A stretch of DNA of 64,000 bases, from contig NZ_CP014209.1 in the NCBI RefSeq assembly GCF_001636295.1, positions 1,674,001 to 1,738,000 of the forward strand, read 5' to 3'. How positions within the stretch are numbered: position 1 is the first letter of the stretch; every line of letters begins with the position of its first letter. The notes beneath the pieces are model-generated. The model did no database searches. It saw nothing but the letters and a program-made list of their open reading frames with translations, and was not told the DNA's origin. The DNA comes from Isoptericola dokdonensis DS-3 (GTDB lineage Bacteria; Actinomycetota; Actinomycetes; Actinomycetales; Cellulomonadaceae). A program made the translations under genes and the position numbers. Below are positions 45,361 to 56,320 of the stretch, piece by piece.

Positions 45361-46002
45361 TCAGCCGAGCTGCTGCGCGAGCCCCGCGACGATGCGGTCG
45401 GTGACGTCGGTGATCTCACCGATGCCGTCGACCTGCACGAGCAGGTCCCGCGCGGCGTAGGCCGCCGTCAGCGGGGCGGTCTCGGCGTCGTAGATGTCCA
45501 GGCGGCGCGCGATGGCGTCCGGGGTGTCGTCCTCACGGCCCTCGATCTCGGCCCGCTTGGCGATGCGCGCGAGCAGCTCGTCGCGGTCCGCGGTGAGCTC
45601 GATGACGCCGTCGAGGTCCCAGCCGAGGTCGGTGAGGATCCCGTCGAGCGCCTCGACCTGGTGCGCGTTGCGCGGGTACCCGTCGAGGAGGAAGCCGGCC
45701 TGGACGTCGTCCTCGCCGAGACGGTCGCGGACCATCGAGTCCGTGACCTCGTCGGGGACGAGCTCGCCCTTGGCGGAGTACTCCTGCGCCAGCCGGCCGA
45801 GCTCCGTGCCGCCCTTGATGTTGGCCCGGAAGATGTCACCCGTCGAGATCGCCGGGATGCCGAACACCTCGGCGAGGCGAGCGGCCTGCGTGCCCTTGCC
45901 CGCGCCCTGCGGCCCCATGATCACGAGGCGCGTGACCCGCCCCTCGGCGTTCGGGGTGCCGTGGAGCTCACGACGGGTGGTCGGGGTGGTGGACTCGGTC
46001 AA
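45361..46002 (-). CDS. adk: Adenylate kinase (short-LID form)
   Basis: Interconverts ATP+AMP and 2 ADP. P-loop GPQGAGKGT, AMP-site STGDIFRANIKGGTELG and LDGYPRN are present. The LID region is short (EGREDDTPDAIARRL), as in mycobacterial adenylate kinase. No ATG or GTG lies where the fold begins. The only suitable in-frame initiator is TTG at 46002, overlapping the secY stop (TTGA), which gives 213 residues with a 22-residue N-terminal extension. GTG at 45924 would cut into the first beta strand. The start needs experimental proof. Confidence 0.88.
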   Translation of the reverse strand: MTESTTPTTRRELHGTPNAEGRVTRLVIMGPQGAGKGTQAARLAEVFGIPAISTGDIFRANIKGGTELGRLAQEYSAKGELVPDEVTDSMVRDRLGEDDVQAGFLLDGYPRNAHQVEALDGILTDLGWDLDGVIELTADRDELLARIAKRAEIEGREDDTPDAIARRLDIYDAETAPLTAAYAARDLLVQVDGIGEITDVTDRIVAGLAQQLG

Positions 46003-47297
46003 CGGAGGAACCCTTCGTAGTGTCGCTGCTGGAGCTGAGCATTGACCTGCTTCACGAACTCCAGGCCCACACCGACGATGATGAGGATCGAGGTGCCGCC
46101 GAACGGGATGTTCGTGGTGACCCCGAGGATCACCAGCACCAGCGTCGGGATGAGGGCGACGACGGCGAGATAGAGCGCGCCGGCGGACGTGATGCGGGTG
46201 ATCACGAAGTCCAGGTACTCGGCGGTGGGCCGACCGGCGCGGATACCGGGGATGAAGCCCCCGTACTTCTTCATGTTGTCCGCGACCTCGTCCGGGTTGA
46301 ACGTGATCGACGTGTAGAAGAAGGCGAAGAAGATGATCATCGCGATGTAGATCACGATGTACAGGCCCTGGTCCTGCTGGGCCAGGTTGTTCGAGATCCA
46401 GATGACCCAGTCGGCGCTCTGGTCGCCGAACTGGGCGAGCAGCGCCGGGATGGCGAGGATCGACGCGGCGAAGATGACGGGGATGACGCCCGCCATGTTG
46501 ATCTTGATCGGGATGTACGTGCTCGTCCCGCCGTACATGCGCCGGCCGACCATGCGCTTCGCGTACTGCACCGGGATCCGGCGCTGCGACTGCTCGACGA
46601 AGACGACCATCGCGATGACCAGGACGATCATGATCAGCACGATGATGAAGTTGAGGACGCCGTTCGCGCCGCCCGCGATCGACCAGAGGGCCGTCGGGAA
46701 GCTCGCGACGATCGACGTGAAGATGAGCAGCGACATGCCGTTGCCGATGCCGCGCTCGGTGATGAGCTCGCCGAGCCACATGACCAGGCCGGTGCCGGCG
46801 GTCATCGTCAGCACCATGAGCGCCGCGGTCATGAACCGGTCGTCGACGACCACGTCGAGGCCGCAGCCCGGGAACAGCAGCCCCGTGCGCGCCGTCGTGA
46901 TGATGGTCGTGGACTGCAGGATCGCCAGGGCGATCGTCAGGTAGCGGGTGTACTGCGTGAGCTTCGCCTGCCCCGACTGGCCCTCCTTGTGCAGGGCCTC
47001 GAACCGCGGGATGACGACCCGCAGGAGCTGCACGATGATGCTGGCCGTGATGTAGGGCATGATCCCGAGCGCGAAGATCGACAGCTGCAGCAGCGCACCG
47101 CCGCTGAAGGTGTTGACGAGCCCGAGCAGCGACGTGCTGTCCTCCAGCACCGCCGCGCACTGCTGCACGTTGACGTAGTCCACGCCCGGCGCCGGGATGA
47201 ACGACCCCACCCGGAACAGCGCCATGATCGCGATCGTGAACAGCAGCTTGCGCCGCAGGTCCGGTGTCCGGAAAGCCCGGCCGAATGCGCTGAGCAC
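45999..47297 (-). CDS. secY: Protein translocase subunit SecY
   Basis: Central channel of the Sec translocon, 432 residues, ten membrane spans. AFRTPDLRRKLLFTI starts it; FSGGALLQLSIFALGIMPYI (span 2 plug area), IPVQYAKRMVGRRMYGG and GFIPGIRAGRPTAEYLD are conserved cytoplasmic and membrane segments. GTG start at 47297 with CAGGAGG upstream. It is separated from rplO by 334 bp, so it may have its own promoter in addition to read-through. Confidence 0.98.
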   Translation of the reverse strand: MLSAFGRAFRTPDLRRKLLFTIAIMALFRVGSFIPAPGVDYVNVQQCAAVLEDSTSLLGLVNTFSGGALLQLSIFALGIMPYITASIIVQLLRVVIPRFEALHKEGQSGQAKLTQYTRYLTIALAILQSTTIITTARTGLLFPGCGLDVVVDDRFMTAALMVLTMTAGTGLVMWLGELITERGIGNGMSLLIFTSIVASFPTALWSIAGGANGVLNFIIVLIMIVLVIAMVVFVEQSQRRIPVQYAKRMVGRRMYGGTSTYIPIKINMAGVIPVIFAASILAIPALLAQFGDQSADWVIWISNNLAQQDQGLYIVIYIAMIIFFAFFYTSITFNPDEVADNMKKYGGFIPGIRAGRPTAEYLDFVITRITSAGALYLAVVALIPTLVLVILGVTTNIPFGGTSILIIVGVGLEFVKQVNAQLQQRHYEGFLR

Positions 47298-47631
47298 CTA
47301 TCCTCCTGACCCGCCTGGGCGGGGTGTCGTGTCGCCGACGGAGCCGGCGAGGTGTGGGGCGCGTCGTCGCGGAGTCACCGCGGCGCCGACGTCCCGGGTC
47401 GGTCGTGGTCCGGTCGGGGGGTTCCCGACGGCCCCGCACACACGCTGCGCGGAACGGACCGTGACGGATTCTACGTGCCTCAGGGAGTGACCCGGGCCAC
47501 TGTCGTCCGCTGGCAACCTAGCAGACCGGCAGGGCGCCGTCCGGCGCCGGGGCGCCGCACGACGGCCGTCACCGGCCCGGACAGCACGCAGGGCCGGCGG
47601 CGCATGCGCACCACCGGCCCTGCGTCCGTTC
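47298..47631. other. 334-bp gap between rplO and secY
   Basis: It contains the rplO terminator hairpin (47586-47625) and a possible secY -10 (TAGAAT on the minus strand, 47468-47473) without a convincing -35. The rest is GC-rich leader sequence. No gene is supported. Confidence 0.5.
47586..47625 (-). terminator. Hairpin after rplO
   Basis: ACGCAGGGCCGGCGG (47586-47600) pairs with CCACCGGCCCTGCGT (47611-47625) with one mismatch and a 10-nt loop, 6 bp after the rplO stop. It probably ends most spc-operon transcripts before secY. Confidence 0.75.
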
Positions 47632-48096
47632 TCAGTCCTCGGAGACCGAGCCGCCGGCCGCCAGGATCTTGTCCTTGGCAGAGCCGGACAGCGCGTCGAC
47701 CGCGACGTCCAGCTTGACGGTGATCTCACCCGTGCCGAGCACCTTCACCGGCTGGCCCTTGCGGACCGCGCCCTTGGCGACGAGGTCCTCGACGGTGACG
47801 GAGCCACCCTCGGGGTACAGCGCGGCGAGCTTGTCCAGGTTCACGACCTGGAACTCGACGCGGAACGGGTTCTTGAACCCGCGCAGCTTCGGGAGGCGCA
47901 TGTGCAGAGGCATCTGCCCACCCTCGAAGCGTGCGGGGACCTGGTAGCGAGCCTTCGTACCCTTGGTACCGCGACCTGCCGTCTTGCCCTTCGACGCCTC
48001 ACCACGACCCACACGGGTCTTGGCCTTCTTGGCGCCGGGAGCCGGACGCAGGTGGTGCACCTTGAGCGGCTGCACCTTCTCGGTGTTGTCAGCCAT
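47632..48096 (-). CDS. rplO: 50S ribosomal protein L15
   Basis: Central protuberance assembly protein, 154 residues. [35 protein letters not shown] N-terminus, [20 protein letters not shown] and a C-terminal [13 protein letters not shown] region are typical. ATG at 48096, 2 bp after rpmD. Confidence 0.97.
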   Translation of the reverse strand: MADNTEKVQPLKVHHLRPAPGAKKAKTRVGRGEASKGKTAGRGTKGTKARYQVPARFEGGQMPLHMRLPKLRGFKNPFRVEFQVVNLDKLAALYPEGGSVTVEDLVAKGAVRKGQPVKVLGTGEITVKLDVAVDALSGSAKDKILAAGGSVSED

Positions 48097-48098
48097 TG

Positions 48099-48281
48099 TC
48101 AGTCGACCTCCTCGACGGTGACGAGATGCGCCACCGTGGCGACCATGCCGCGGATCTCCGGACGGTCTTCCTTCACGGCGGTGTCGCCGATCCGCTTGAG
48201 ACCGAGGGTCCGCAGCGTGTCACGCTGGTTCTGCTTGCCGCCGATGGCGGACCGGGTCTGGGTGACCTTCAGACGAGCCAT
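48099..48281 (-). CDS. rpmD: 50S ribosomal protein L30
   Basis: A 60-residue 50S protein: [21 protein letters not shown] and [20 protein letters not shown] are the conserved halves. The ATG at 48281 overlaps the rpsE stop (TGATG). GTG at 48284 is an unlikely alternative. Confidence 0.97.
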   Translation of the reverse strand: MARLKVTQTRSAIGGKQNQRDTLRTLGLKRIGDTAVKEDRPEIRGMVATVAHLVTVEEVD

Positions 48282-48946
48282 CACGCACCCACCTTCTCGT
48301 CAGCCTTCTTCGCGGCCTTGTCGGCGAGGCCCGCGGCCTGGGCACGCAGGAGGGAGGCCGGGGCCACGTCCTCCAGCGGCAGACCACGACGGGCGGCGAC
48401 GGCGGCCGGCTCCTCGAGACCCTTGAGGGCCTCGACGGTGGCGTGCACGATGTTGATCGCGTTCGACGAGCCGAGCGACTTGCTCAGCACGTCGTGGATG
48501 CCCGCGCACTCCAGCACGGCGCGCACCGGACCACCGGCGATCACACCGGTACCCGGCGAGGCCGGACGGAGGAAGACCACGCCGGCGGCCTTCTCACCCT
48601 GGATGGGGTGCGGGATGGTGCCCTGGATGCGGGGGACGCGGAAGAAGTTCTTCTTCGCCTCCTCGACGCCCTTGGCGATCGCCGCGGGCACCTCCTTGGC
48701 CTTCCCGTAGCCGACACCGACGGTGCCGTCGCCGTCGCCCACCACGACCAGCGCGGTGAAGCTGAAGCGGCGGCCGCCCTTGACGACCTTGGACACGCGG
48801 TTGATGGTGACGACGCGCTCGACGAACGCGCTCTTCTCCTCACCGCGGGGGTTGCGGCGGTCGTCGCGCCGGTTGGACCGACGACCGTCGTTCTTGGACT
48901 CGTTGGCGCCCTGGGGGGCGCCGGTGTTGCGCTGCCCTGCAGCCAT
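48281..48946 (-). CDS. rpsE: 30S ribosomal protein S5
   Basis: Decoding-fidelity protein at the mRNA entry side, 221 residues. The first 45 residues are an Arg/Asn-rich actinobacterial extension. The core has [38 protein letters not shown] and [23 protein letters not shown] at 48946 with AGAGGATC upstream. Confidence 0.97.
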   Translation of the reverse strand: MAAGQRNTGAPQGANESKNDGRRSNRRDDRRNPRGEEKSAFVERVVTINRVSKVVKGGRRFSFTALVVVGDGDGTVGVGYGKAKEVPAAIAKGVEEAKKNFFRVPRIQGTIPHPIQGEKAAGVVFLRPASPGTGVIAGGPVRAVLECAGIHDVLSKSLGSSNAINIVHATVEALKGLEEPAAVAARRGLPLEDVAPASLLRAQAAGLADKAAKKADEKVGA

Positions 48947-48983
48947 CAGAGGATCCTCATCTTCCGTGCGTACGTCGTGTCGA

Positions 48984-49355
48984 TCACAGCGCCAGACCGC
49001 CTTCGCGGGCGCCGTCGGCGACCGCAGCCACCCGGCCGTGGTACTTGTTGCCACCACGGTCGAAGACGACGGACTCGATGCCGGCGGCCTTGGCACGCTC
49101 GGCGACGAGCTCGCCCACCTTGCGGGCCTTGGCGGTCTTGTCGCCGTCCAGCGCACGCAGGTCGGCCTCGAGCGTCGAGGCGGAAGCCAGGGTCTTGCCG
49201 ACCGTGTCGTCCACGACCTGCGCCACCATGTGACGCGACGAACGGGTCACGACGAGGCGCGGACGCACCCCGGTGCCCTTGATCTTCTTGCGGAGGCGAA
49301 GGTGGCGGCGCTGGCGAGCGACGGACTTGCCCTTGCCCAGAATCTTGAGAGCCAT
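48984..49355 (-). CDS. rplR: 50S ribosomal protein L18
   Basis: 5S rRNA-binding protein, 123 residues. [21 protein letters not shown] and [20 protein letters not shown] are diagnostic. The ATG at 49355 overlaps the rplF stop (TGATG). Confidence 0.97.
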   Translation of the reverse strand: MALKILGKGKSVARQRRHLRLRKKIKGTGVRPRLVVTRSSRHMVAQVVDDTVGKTLASASTLEADLRALDGDKTAKARKVGELVAERAKAAGIESVVFDRGGNKYHGRVAAVADGAREGGLAL

Positions 49356-49891
49356 CACTTACCAGCCTTTCCGACCTTGCGACGGACGACCTCGTCGGCG
49401 TAGCGCACACCCTTGCCCTTGTAGGGCTCGGGCTTGCGGATCTTGCGGATGTTCGCAGCGACCTCGCCGACCTGCTGCTTGTCGATGCCGGCCACGGTGA
49501 ACTTCGTCGGGGACTCCACCGTGAAGGTGATGCCCTCCGGCGCGGCGATCTGGACCGGGTGCGAGAAGCCGAGGGCGAACTCGAGGTCCGAGCCCTTGGC
49601 GGTCACGCGGTAACCGGTGCCGACGATCTCGAGCTTCTTGGCGTAGCCGTCGGTCACACCGGTGATCATGTTGGCCAGAAGCGTGCGGGTCAGGCCGTGC
49701 AGGGCACGCGACTTCCGCTCGTCGTCGGGGCGCGAGACCTTGAGGGTCCCGTCCTCCTCGGCGACGGTGATGGGGGTGGCGACGGTGTGCTCGAGAGAAC
49801 CCTTGGGGCCCTTCACGGTCACGAGCGCGCCGCTGATGGTGACGTCCACGCCGGCCGGGACCGGAACGGGGAGCTTGCCGATTCGAGACAT
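49355..49891 (-). CDS. rplF: 50S ribosomal protein L6
   Basis: Near the sarcin-ricin loop and factor-binding site, 178 residues. [28 protein letters not shown] and [20 protein letters not shown] identify it. ATG at 49891 preceded by GGAAAGGAGAG. Confidence 0.98.
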   Translation of the reverse strand: MSRIGKLPVPVPAGVDVTISGALVTVKGPKGSLEHTVATPITVAEEDGTLKVSRPDDERKSRALHGLTRTLLANMITGVTDGYAKKLEIVGTGYRVTAKGSDLEFALGFSHPVQIAAPEGITFTVESPTKFTVAGIDKQQVGEVAANIRKIRKPEPYKGKGVRYADEVVRRKVGKAGK

Positions 49892-49910
49892 TGGCGTCTC
49901 TCCTTTCCGA

Positions 49911-50309
49911 TTACCAGACGTAGGCGATGACTTCGCCGCCCACACCCTTGGCCTGGGCCTGACGGTCCGTCAGGAGGCCGGAAGAGGTGGACAGGATGGC
50001 AACGCCGAGGCCGCCGAGGACCTTGGGCAGGTTGGTGGACTTCGCGTAGACACGCAGGCCGGGCTTGGACACGCGGCGGACGCCGGTCAGGGCGCGCTCA
50101 CGGCTCGGGCCGTACTTGAGGTCGATGGTGAGGTTCTGCCCCACCGTCGCGTCCTCGACGGACCAGCCGGCGATGTAGCCCTCGGCCTGGAGGATGTCGG
50201 CGATACGCGACTTCAGCTTCGAGAACGGCATGGTGACCGTGTCGTGGTGCGCCGAGTTCGCGTTACGCAGACGCGTCAGCATGTCTGCGATCGGGTCGGT
50301 CATAGTCAT
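49911..50309 (-). CDS. rpsH: 30S ribosomal protein S8
   Basis: 16S central-domain assembly protein and, in other bacteria, translational repressor of the spc operon; 132 residues. [20 protein letters not shown] and [23 protein letters not shown] are conserved. Two ATGs (50309 and 50303) are in frame; either is possible. Confidence 0.97.
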   Translation of the reverse strand: MTMTDPIADMLTRLRNANSAHHDTVTMPFSKLKSRIADILQAEGYIAGWSVEDATVGQNLTIDLKYGPSRERALTGVRRVSKPGLRVYAKSTNLPKVLGGLGVAILSTSSGLLTDRQAQAKGVGGEVIAYVW

Positions 50310-50385
50310 CGGGCTCTAGCCCTTCCTCGCCGGGGTATCCGTGCGGTGCTCGTCGAGCACCGCACGGACCTACGGCGTAGTTGTT

Positions 50386-50571
50386 TTACCAGCTGCTCTT
50401 GGTGACGCCGGGGAGCTCGCCACGGTGGGCCATCTCCCGCAGGCAGATGCGGCACAGGCCGAACTTGCGGTACACCGAGTGCGGACGACCGCACCGCTGG
50501 CACCGCGTGTAGGCGCGCACGGCGAACTTCGGCTTGGCGTTCGCCTTGTTGATCAGGGCCTTCTTCGCCAT
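50386..50571 (-). CDS. rpsN: 30S ribosomal protein S14, zinc type
   Basis: A 61-residue S14 of the short zinc-binding form; ligands C24, C27, C40 and C43 (C-X2-C, 12 residues, C-X2-C). This primary copy in the spc operon is the usual actinobacterial arrangement; a zinc-free paralog may exist elsewhere. Starts 1 bp after rplE. Confidence 0.97.
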   Translation of the reverse strand: MAKKALINKANAKPKFAVRAYTRCQRCGRPHSVYRKFGLCRICLREMAHRGELPGVTKSSW

Positions 50572-50572
50572 G

Positions 50573-51145
50573 TCAGTTCTCCTTGAAGGGGAAGCCGAGA
50601 CGGCGCAGCAGGGAGCGGCCCTCGTCGTCGGTCGTCGCCGTCGTCACGATCGTGATGTCCATACCGCGGACACGGTCGATCTTGTCCTGGTCGATCTCGT
50701 GGAACATCGACTGCTCCGTGAGGCCGAACGTGTAGTTGCCGTGCCCGTCGAACTGCTTCGGGCTCAGACCACGGAAGTCGCGGATGCGAGGCAGCGCGGT
50801 CGACAGCAGACGGTCGAGGAACTCCCACATGCGGTCGCCGCGCAGCGTGACGTGCGCGCCGATCGGCATGCCCTCACGCAGCTTGAACTGCGCGATGGAC
50901 TTCTTGGCGCGGTTGACCTGCGGCTTCTGACCGGTGATGGCGGTCAGGTCGCGGATCGCGCCCTCGATCAGCTTCGAGTCCTTGGCCGCGTCACCGACAC
51001 CCATGTTGACGACGATCTTCGTCAGACCGGCGACCTGCTGGACGTTGGCGTGGCCGAACTCCTCGAGGAGCGCGGAGAGGATCTCCTCGCGGTACTTCTG
51101 CTTGAGGCGCGGCAGGGCCGGGGCCTCGAGAGTCGTCTCGGTCAT
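50573..51145 (-). CDS. rplE: 50S ribosomal protein L5
   Basis: 5S rRNA-binding and central protuberance protein, 190 residues. [40 protein letters not shown] and [20 protein letters not shown] are diagnostic. ATG at 51145 overlaps the rplX stop. Confidence 0.98.
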   Translation of the reverse strand: MTETTLEAPALPRLKQKYREEILSALLEEFGHANVQQVAGLTKIVVNMGVGDAAKDSKLIEGAIRDLTAITGQKPQVNRAKKSIAQFKLREGMPIGAHVTLRGDRMWEFLDRLLSTALPRIRDFRGLSPKQFDGHGNYTFGLTEQSMFHEIDQDKIDRVRGMDITIVTTATTDDEGRSLLRRLGFPFKEN

Positions 51146-51486
51146 CAGATGTCCTTCCCGGAACGCTTCGCGACGCGGACGCGCACCGTGCGGGTGCGAC
51201 CGTCCTGCTCGACCTGCTCGGAGCGGAACCCGACGCGGGTGCCCTTCTTCGTCTCCGGGTCAACCAGCATCACGTTCGACACGTGGATCGGCGCCTCGAC
51301 GGTCTCGATGCCACCCGTGCGGGTGCCACGAGCCGACTGGCCGGCCTTGACGTGCTTGGTGACGCGCTGGACGCCCTCGACGATGACACGGTCGGAGTCC
51401 TTGAGGACCTCGAGCACGCGACCGGTGAGGCCCTTGTCGCGACCGGCGATGACGATCACCTGGTCGCCCTTCTTGATCTTGGCCAT
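51145..51486 (-). CDS. rplX: 50S ribosomal protein L24
   Basis: Assembly initiator of the 50S subunit, 113 residues. A KOW motif spans [20 protein letters not shown] near the N-terminus, and [19 protein letters not shown] follows. ATG at 51486, 2 bp after rplN. Confidence 0.98.
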   Translation of the reverse strand: MAKIKKGDQVIVIAGRDKGLTGRVLEVLKDSDRVIVEGVQRVTKHVKAGQSARGTRTGGIETVEAPIHVSNVMLVDPETKKGTRVGFRSEQVEQDGRTRTVRVRVAKRSGKDI

Positions 51487-51488
51487 GG

Positions 51489-51857
51489 TCAGAGCACCTC
51501 CGGTGCGAGCGAGATGATCTTCATGAACTTCTTGTCGCGCAGCTCGCGGCCGACCGGCCCGAAGATGCGCGTGCCACGCGGCTCGCCCTCGTTCTTGAGG
51601 ATGACGGCGGCGTTCTCGTCGAACTTGATGTAGGAACCGTCGGGACGACGGCGCTCCTTGACGGTCCGGACGACGACCGCCTTGACGACGTCACCCTTCT
51701 TCACGTTGCCGCCCGGGATCGCGTCCTTGACGGTGGCGACGATGGTGTCGCCGATACCGGCGTAGCGACGGCCGGAGCCACCGAGAACACGGATGCAGAG
51801 AATCTCCTTGGCACCCGTGTTGTCGGCGACACGCAGTCGCGACTCCTGCTGGATCAT
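51489..51857 (-). CDS. rplN: 50S ribosomal protein L14
   Basis: Intersubunit bridge protein, 122 residues, exact usual length. [39 protein letters not shown] and [20 protein letters not shown] identify it. ATG at 51857 with AGGAG upstream. A 136-bp gap with two hairpins separates it from rpsQ. Confidence 0.98.
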   Translation of the reverse strand: MIQQESRLRVADNTGAKEILCIRVLGGSGRRYAGIGDTIVATVKDAIPGGNVKKGDVVKAVVVRTVKERRRPDGSYIKFDENAAVILKNEGEPRGTRIFGPVGRELRDKKFMKIISLAPEVL

Positions 51858-51889
51858 CGATTGATCTCCTGTCGTCGAGCTGGTTCTCG

Positions 51890-51907
51890 GCCCGGGAGGT
51901 CCCGGGC
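51890..51907 (-). other. Small hairpin before rplN
   Basis: GCCCGGG-AGGT-CCCGGGC, a 7-bp perfect stem in the rplN leader, between the larger hairpin and the rplN Shine-Dalgarno. Confidence 0.5.
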
Positions 51908-51934
51908 GAGCCTTGCCGAACGGATAGTTGCTGT

Positions 51935-51977
51935 GGTGGGGGGCCGGTGCATACGTGTGTCACACCGGCGCCCCACC
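51935..51977 (-). terminator. Large hairpin between rpsQ and rplN
   Basis: GGTGGGGGGCCGGTG (51935-51949) pairs with CACCGGCGCCCCACC (51963-51977) with one mismatch and a 13-nt loop, 16 bp after the rpsQ stop. It divides the S10 and spc gene groups and may be a partial terminator. Confidence 0.65.
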
Positions 51978-51993
51978 GGGGAAGGTCGAGTGC

Positions 51994-52278
51994 TTACTTG
52001 GCCTTCTCGAGGATCTCCACCAGGCGCCACCGCTTGGTCGCGGACAGCGGGCGGGTCTCCATGATGACGACCAGGTCGCCGATGCCGGCGGTGTTCTGCT
52101 CGTCGTGCGCCTTCACCTTGTTGGTGCGACGCATGACCTTGCCGTAGAGGGGGTGCTTCACACGGTCCTCGACCGCGACGACGATGGTCTTCTCCATCTT
52201 GTCGCTGACGACGTAACCGCGACGCACCTTGCGGGAAGCCCGCTCCTCGGTGGTCACCGTGTCGGTGTTCTCGCTCAT
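51994..52278 (-). CDS. rpsQ: 30S ribosomal protein S17
   Basis: 16S 5-prime domain binder, 94 residues. [36 protein letters not shown] core and [22 protein letters not shown] are conserved. ATG at 52278 lies 7 bp after the rpmC stop with GAGG upstream; an in-frame GTG at 52293 would overlap rpmC. Confidence 0.96.
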   Translation of the reverse strand: MSENTDTVTTEERASRKVRRGYVVSDKMEKTIVVAVEDRVKHPLYGKVMRRTNKVKAHDEQNTAGIGDLVVIMETRPLSATKRWRLVEILEKAK

Positions 52279-52285
52279 CAGTGCC

Positions 52286-52525
52286 TCACTCACTCACGCT
52301 CGGGGCCGTACGGATGCCGAGCTCGCGCTCACGCAGGACCGTGTAGATCCGCGAGATGTCACGCTTGACCGCCTTGAGACGGCCGTGCGACTCGAGCTGG
52401 CCGGTGGCCGCCTGGAAGCGGAGGTTGAAGAGCTCCTCCTTGGCCTCCTTGACCTTCGCGACGAGCGTCTCGTCGTCGAAGCCGTCGAGGTCGGCCGGGG
52501 CCAGGCCCTGGGTTCCGATAGCCAT
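52286..52525 (-). CDS. rpmC: 50S ribosomal protein L29
   Basis: Exit-tunnel rim protein, 79 residues. [20 protein letters not shown] and [20 protein letters not shown] are the two helices. ATG at 52525 overlaps the rplP stop (TGATG). Confidence 0.97.
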   Translation of the reverse strand: MAIGTQGLAPADLDGFDDETLVAKVKEAKEELFNLRFQAATGQLESHGRLKAVKRDISRIYTVLRERELGIRTAPSVSE

Positions 52526-52944
52526 CAGTTCGCACCACCCTCGCGCACCACGAAACGGCACTTCATCGGGAGCTTGTGCATCGCGCGGCGCATGGCCTCG
52601 CGAGCGAGCTCCTCGGGGACACCGGCCAGCTCGAAGACGATGCGGCCGGGCTTGACGTTGGCGACCCACCACTCGGGGGAACCCTTACCGGAACCCATGC
52701 GGGTCTCGGCGGGCTTCTTCGTGAGGGGACGGTCCGGGTAGATGTTGATCCAGACCTTGCCGCCACGCTTGATGTGGCGGGTCATCGCGATACGAGCAGC
52801 CTCGATCTGGCGGTTCGTGACGTAGGCGGGCTCGAGAGCCTGGATGCCGAAGTCACCGAACGAGATCGTGGTGCCACCCTTGGCAGCGCCGGAGCGCTTC
52901 GGGTGGTGCTGCTTGCGGTGCTTGAGCCTGCGGGGGATCAGCAT
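52525..52944 (-). CDS. rplP: 50S ribosomal protein L16
   Basis: Binds near the A-site and 5S rRNA, 139 residues. [39 protein letters not shown], and [20 protein letters not shown] are diagnostic. ATG at 52944, 3 bp after rpsC. Confidence 0.98.
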   Translation of the reverse strand: MLIPRRLKHRKQHHPKRSGAAKGGTTISFGDFGIQALEPAYVTNRQIEAARIAMTRHIKRGGKVWINIYPDRPLTKKPAETRMGSGKGSPEWWVANVKPGRIVFELAGVPEELAREAMRRAMHKLPMKCRFVVREGGAN

Positions 52945-52947
52945 GAC

Positions 52948-53781
52948 TCAGGCCTCCGTTCCGGACTCGGGCGCTGCGGCCTGCTCGGCCGGCGCGTCGG
53001 TCGCGGCAGGGGCGTCGGCAGACTGACGCTGCGGGCGCTCGGTACGACGACCGGCACCACCACGACGCTCGCCACCGCGCTCGCCACGGGGCCCACGGCC
53101 CTGGCGGGGAGCGGCGGTCGCCTGCTGCGCGGCGAACTCCTTCTCGGTGAGGTCGCCCTTGTAGATCCAGACCTTCACGCCGATGCGGCCGAAGGTCGTG
53201 CGGGCCTCGAAGAAGCCGTAGTCGATGTTCGCGCGAAGGGTGTGCAGCGGCACGCGACCCTCGCGGTAGAACTCCGACCGGCTCATCTCGGCGCCGCCGA
53301 GACGACCCGAGACCTGCACGCGGATGCCCTTCGCGCCGGCGCGCTGCGCGGACTGGATGCCCTTGCGCATGGCACGACGGAAGGAGACACGGCTCGCGAG
53401 CTGCTCGGCGATGCCCTGCGCGACCAGCTGCGACTCGATCTCGGCGTTCTTGACCTCGAGGATGTTGAGCTGCACCTGCTTGCCGGTGAGCTTCTCGAGC
53501 TCGCCGCGGATGCGGTCGGCCTCGGCGCCACGACGGCCGATGACGATGCCCGGGCGCGCCGTGTGGATGTCCACGCGGACGCGGTCGCGGGTGCGCTCGA
53601 TCTCGACCTTGGCGATGCCGGCCCGCTCGAGGCCGGTGCTCATCAGCTTGCGGATCTCGACGTCCTCGCGGACGTAGTCGCGGTACCGCTGACCGGGCTT
53701 GGTGCTGTCGGCGAACCAGCGCGACCGGTGGTCGGTGGTGATGCCGAGGCGGTACCCGTGCGGGTGAATCTTCTGCCCCAC
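52948..53781 (-). CDS. rpsC: 30S ribosomal protein S3
   Basis: mRNA-entry protein with helicase activity, 277 residues. [21 protein letters not shown], the KH domain [19 protein letters not shown] and [15 protein letters not shown] [15 protein letters not shown] are present. The last 60 residues are an Arg/Gly then Ala/Pro/Glu-rich actinobacterial tail. GTG start at 53781 overlaps the rplV stop by one base. Confidence 0.98.
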   Translation of the reverse strand: MGQKIHPHGYRLGITTDHRSRWFADSTKPGQRYRDYVREDVEIRKLMSTGLERAGIAKVEIERTRDRVRVDIHTARPGIVIGRRGAEADRIRGELEKLTGKQVQLNILEVKNAEIESQLVAQGIAEQLASRVSFRRAMRKGIQSAQRAGAKGIRVQVSGRLGGAEMSRSEFYREGRVPLHTLRANIDYGFFEARTTFGRIGVKVWIYKGDLTEKEFAAQQATAAPRQGRGPRGERGGERRGGAGRRTERPQRQSADAPAATDAPAEQAAAPESGTEA

Positions 53782-54149
53782 TATCGGGCCCCTTCCTTCT
53801 GCTCACGCGGTGCGACGACCACGGTGATGTGGCTGGTGCGCTTGAGGATCTGGCTCGCACGCCCCTGGGCCCGCGGACGGAACCGCTTGAGCGTCGGGCC
53901 CTCGTCCACGAACGCCGCCGAGACGAAGAGCTCCGTCTCGTCGAAGCGCTCGCTCGCGCGGTCGGCCTTCACCCGGGCGTTCGCCACCGCGGACTCGACG
54001 ACCTTCAGCACCGGCTCGCTCGCCGCCTGCGGCGCGAACTTCAGCACCGCGACGGCCTCGGCGGCCTGCTTGCCACGGATGAGGTCCACGACGCGCCGGG
54101 CCTTCTGGGGCGTGACACGGACGAACCGCGCCTGCGCCTTGGCTTCCAT
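53781..54149 (-). CDS. rplV: 50S ribosomal protein L22
   Basis: Lines the peptide exit tunnel; 122 residues. [20 protein letters not shown] and [20 protein letters not shown], the tunnel loop region, are conserved. ATG at 54149. Confidence 0.98.
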   Translation of the reverse strand: MEAKAQARFVRVTPQKARRVVDLIRGKQAAEAVAVLKFAPQAASEPVLKVVESAVANARVKADRASERFDETELFVSAAFVDEGPTLKRFRPRAQGRASQILKRTSHITVVVAPREQKEGAR

Positions 54150-54203
54150 TGCTGTCCTGCTTCCTTTTCTCAGACAGTCCAGATCGCTACCACTGACCCG
54201 AGG

Positions 54204-54485
54204 TCAGCGGCGGCGACCCTTCTTGTCGTCCTTCACGTGGCCGCGGAAGGTCCGCGTAGGGGCGAACTCGCCCAGCTTGTGCCCGACCATCGACTCGGTC
54301 ACGAAGACCGGGACGTGCTTGCGACCGTCGTGCACGGCAAAGGTGTGACCGAGGAAGTCGGGCGTGATGACCGACCGGCGGGACCAGGTCTTGATGACGT
54401 TCTTGGTCCCCTTCTCGTTCTGGACGTCCACCTTCTTCTGGAGGTGGCCATCGATGAAGGGGCCCTTCTTCAGGCTACGAGGCAT
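54204..54485 (-). CDS. rpsS: 30S ribosomal protein S19
   Basis: 30S head protein, 93 residues. [39 protein letters not shown] and [17 protein letters not shown] are diagnostic. ATG at 54485, 15 bp after rplB. Confidence 0.98.
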   Translation of the reverse strand: MPRSLKKGPFIDGHLQKKVDVQNEKGTKNVIKTWSRRSVITPDFLGHTFAVHDGRKHVPVFVTESMVGHKLGEFAPTRTFRGHVKDDKKGRRR

Positions 54486-54500
54486 CTGTCAGGCTCCTTG

Positions 54501-55337
<837 letters not shown>

Positions 55338-55368
55338 GGAAGTAGTCCTCGATCTGCTCTCGTCCGGG

Positions 55369-55671
55369 TCAGCCGACCGGACCGCCGAAGATGTCGATCG
55401 AACCCTCGCGGAGGGTGACGATCGCACGCTTCGTGTCCTTGCGCTTGCCCAGGCCGTAGCGCGTACGACGCGCCTTGCCCTTGCGGTTGATCGTGTTCAC
55501 CGAGGCGACCTTGACCCCGAAGACCTTCTCGACCGCGATCTTGATCTCGGTCTTGTTGGCGCTCGGGTCCACGACGAAGGTGTACTTGCCCTCGTCGAGG
55601 AGGTTGTAGGACTTCTCGGAGACGACCGGCGCGATCAGGATGTCGCGCGGGTCCTTCGTCACGGCGGTCAC
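55369..55671 (-). CDS. rplW: 50S ribosomal protein L23
   Basis: Docking site for trigger factor and SRP at the tunnel exit; 100 residues. [40 protein letters not shown] and [20 protein letters not shown] are conserved. GTG start at 55671 overlaps the rplD stop (GTGA). Confidence 0.97.
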   Translation of the reverse strand: MTAVTKDPRDILIAPVVSEKSYNLLDEGKYTFVVDPSANKTEIKIAVEKVFGVKVASVNTINRKGKARRTRYGLGKRKDTKRAIVTLREGSIDIFGGPVG

Positions 55672-56315
55672 TTGGTGGCCTCCTCGGTCTTCGGCGCGAG
55701 GAACGCGGCGAGCGCGTCCTGCGTGAAGACGACGTCGTCGGAGACGAGGACGTCGTACGTGTTCAGCTGGTCCGCGCTGAGCAGGTGGACCTGCTCGAGG
55801 TTGCGGAGCGACTTGATGGTCAGCTCGTCCGAGCGCTCGGTGACGACCAGCACGTGGGTGCGGGAGGTCAGCGCGGCGAGCGTGCCGAGCGCGGTCTTGG
55901 TCGACGGCGCGCCGTCGAGGCCGAAGCCCGACACGACGTGCACGCGACCGGCGCGAGCGCGGTCGGAGAGGGCGCCACGCAGGGCGGCGGCCTTCATCTT
56001 CTTGGGGGTCCGCTGGTCGTAGCTGCGCGGCTGCGGGCCGTGGACGGTGCCACCGCCGGCGAACTGCGGGGCGCGGGTCGAACCCTGACGGGCGCGGCCG
56101 GTGCCCTTCTGCTTGTACGGCTTGCGGCCACCGCCGCGGACCTCGCCGCGGGTCTTGGTGGACGCGGTCCCCTGGCGAGCCGCCGCGCGCTGCGCGACGA
56201 CGACCTGGTGGATCAGCGGGACGTTCGTCTCGACGTCGAACACCTCGGCGGGAAGCTCGGCGGTGCCGGCCTTCTTGCCCGCGGCGTCGAGCACGTCGAC
56301 GGTCAGGTTAGCCAT
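55668..56315 (-). CDS. rplD: 50S ribosomal protein L4
   Basis: Exit-tunnel protein, 215 residues. [30 protein letters not shown] loop (tunnel constriction) and [20 protein letters not shown] are diagnostic. In E. coli L4 represses the S10 operon; the leader element for that is not recognisable here. ATG at 56315. Confidence 0.98.
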   Translation of the reverse strand: MANLTVDVLDAAGKKAGTAELPAEVFDVETNVPLIHQVVVAQRAAARQGTASTKTRGEVRGGGRKPYKQKGTGRARQGSTRAPQFAGGGTVHGPQPRSYDQRTPKKMKAAALRGALSDRARAGRVHVVSGFGLDGAPSTKTALGTLAALTSRTHVLVVTERSDELTIKSLRNLEQVHLLSADQLNTYDVLVSDDVVFTQDALAAFLAPKTEEATK

Positions 56316-56320
56316 GATGC

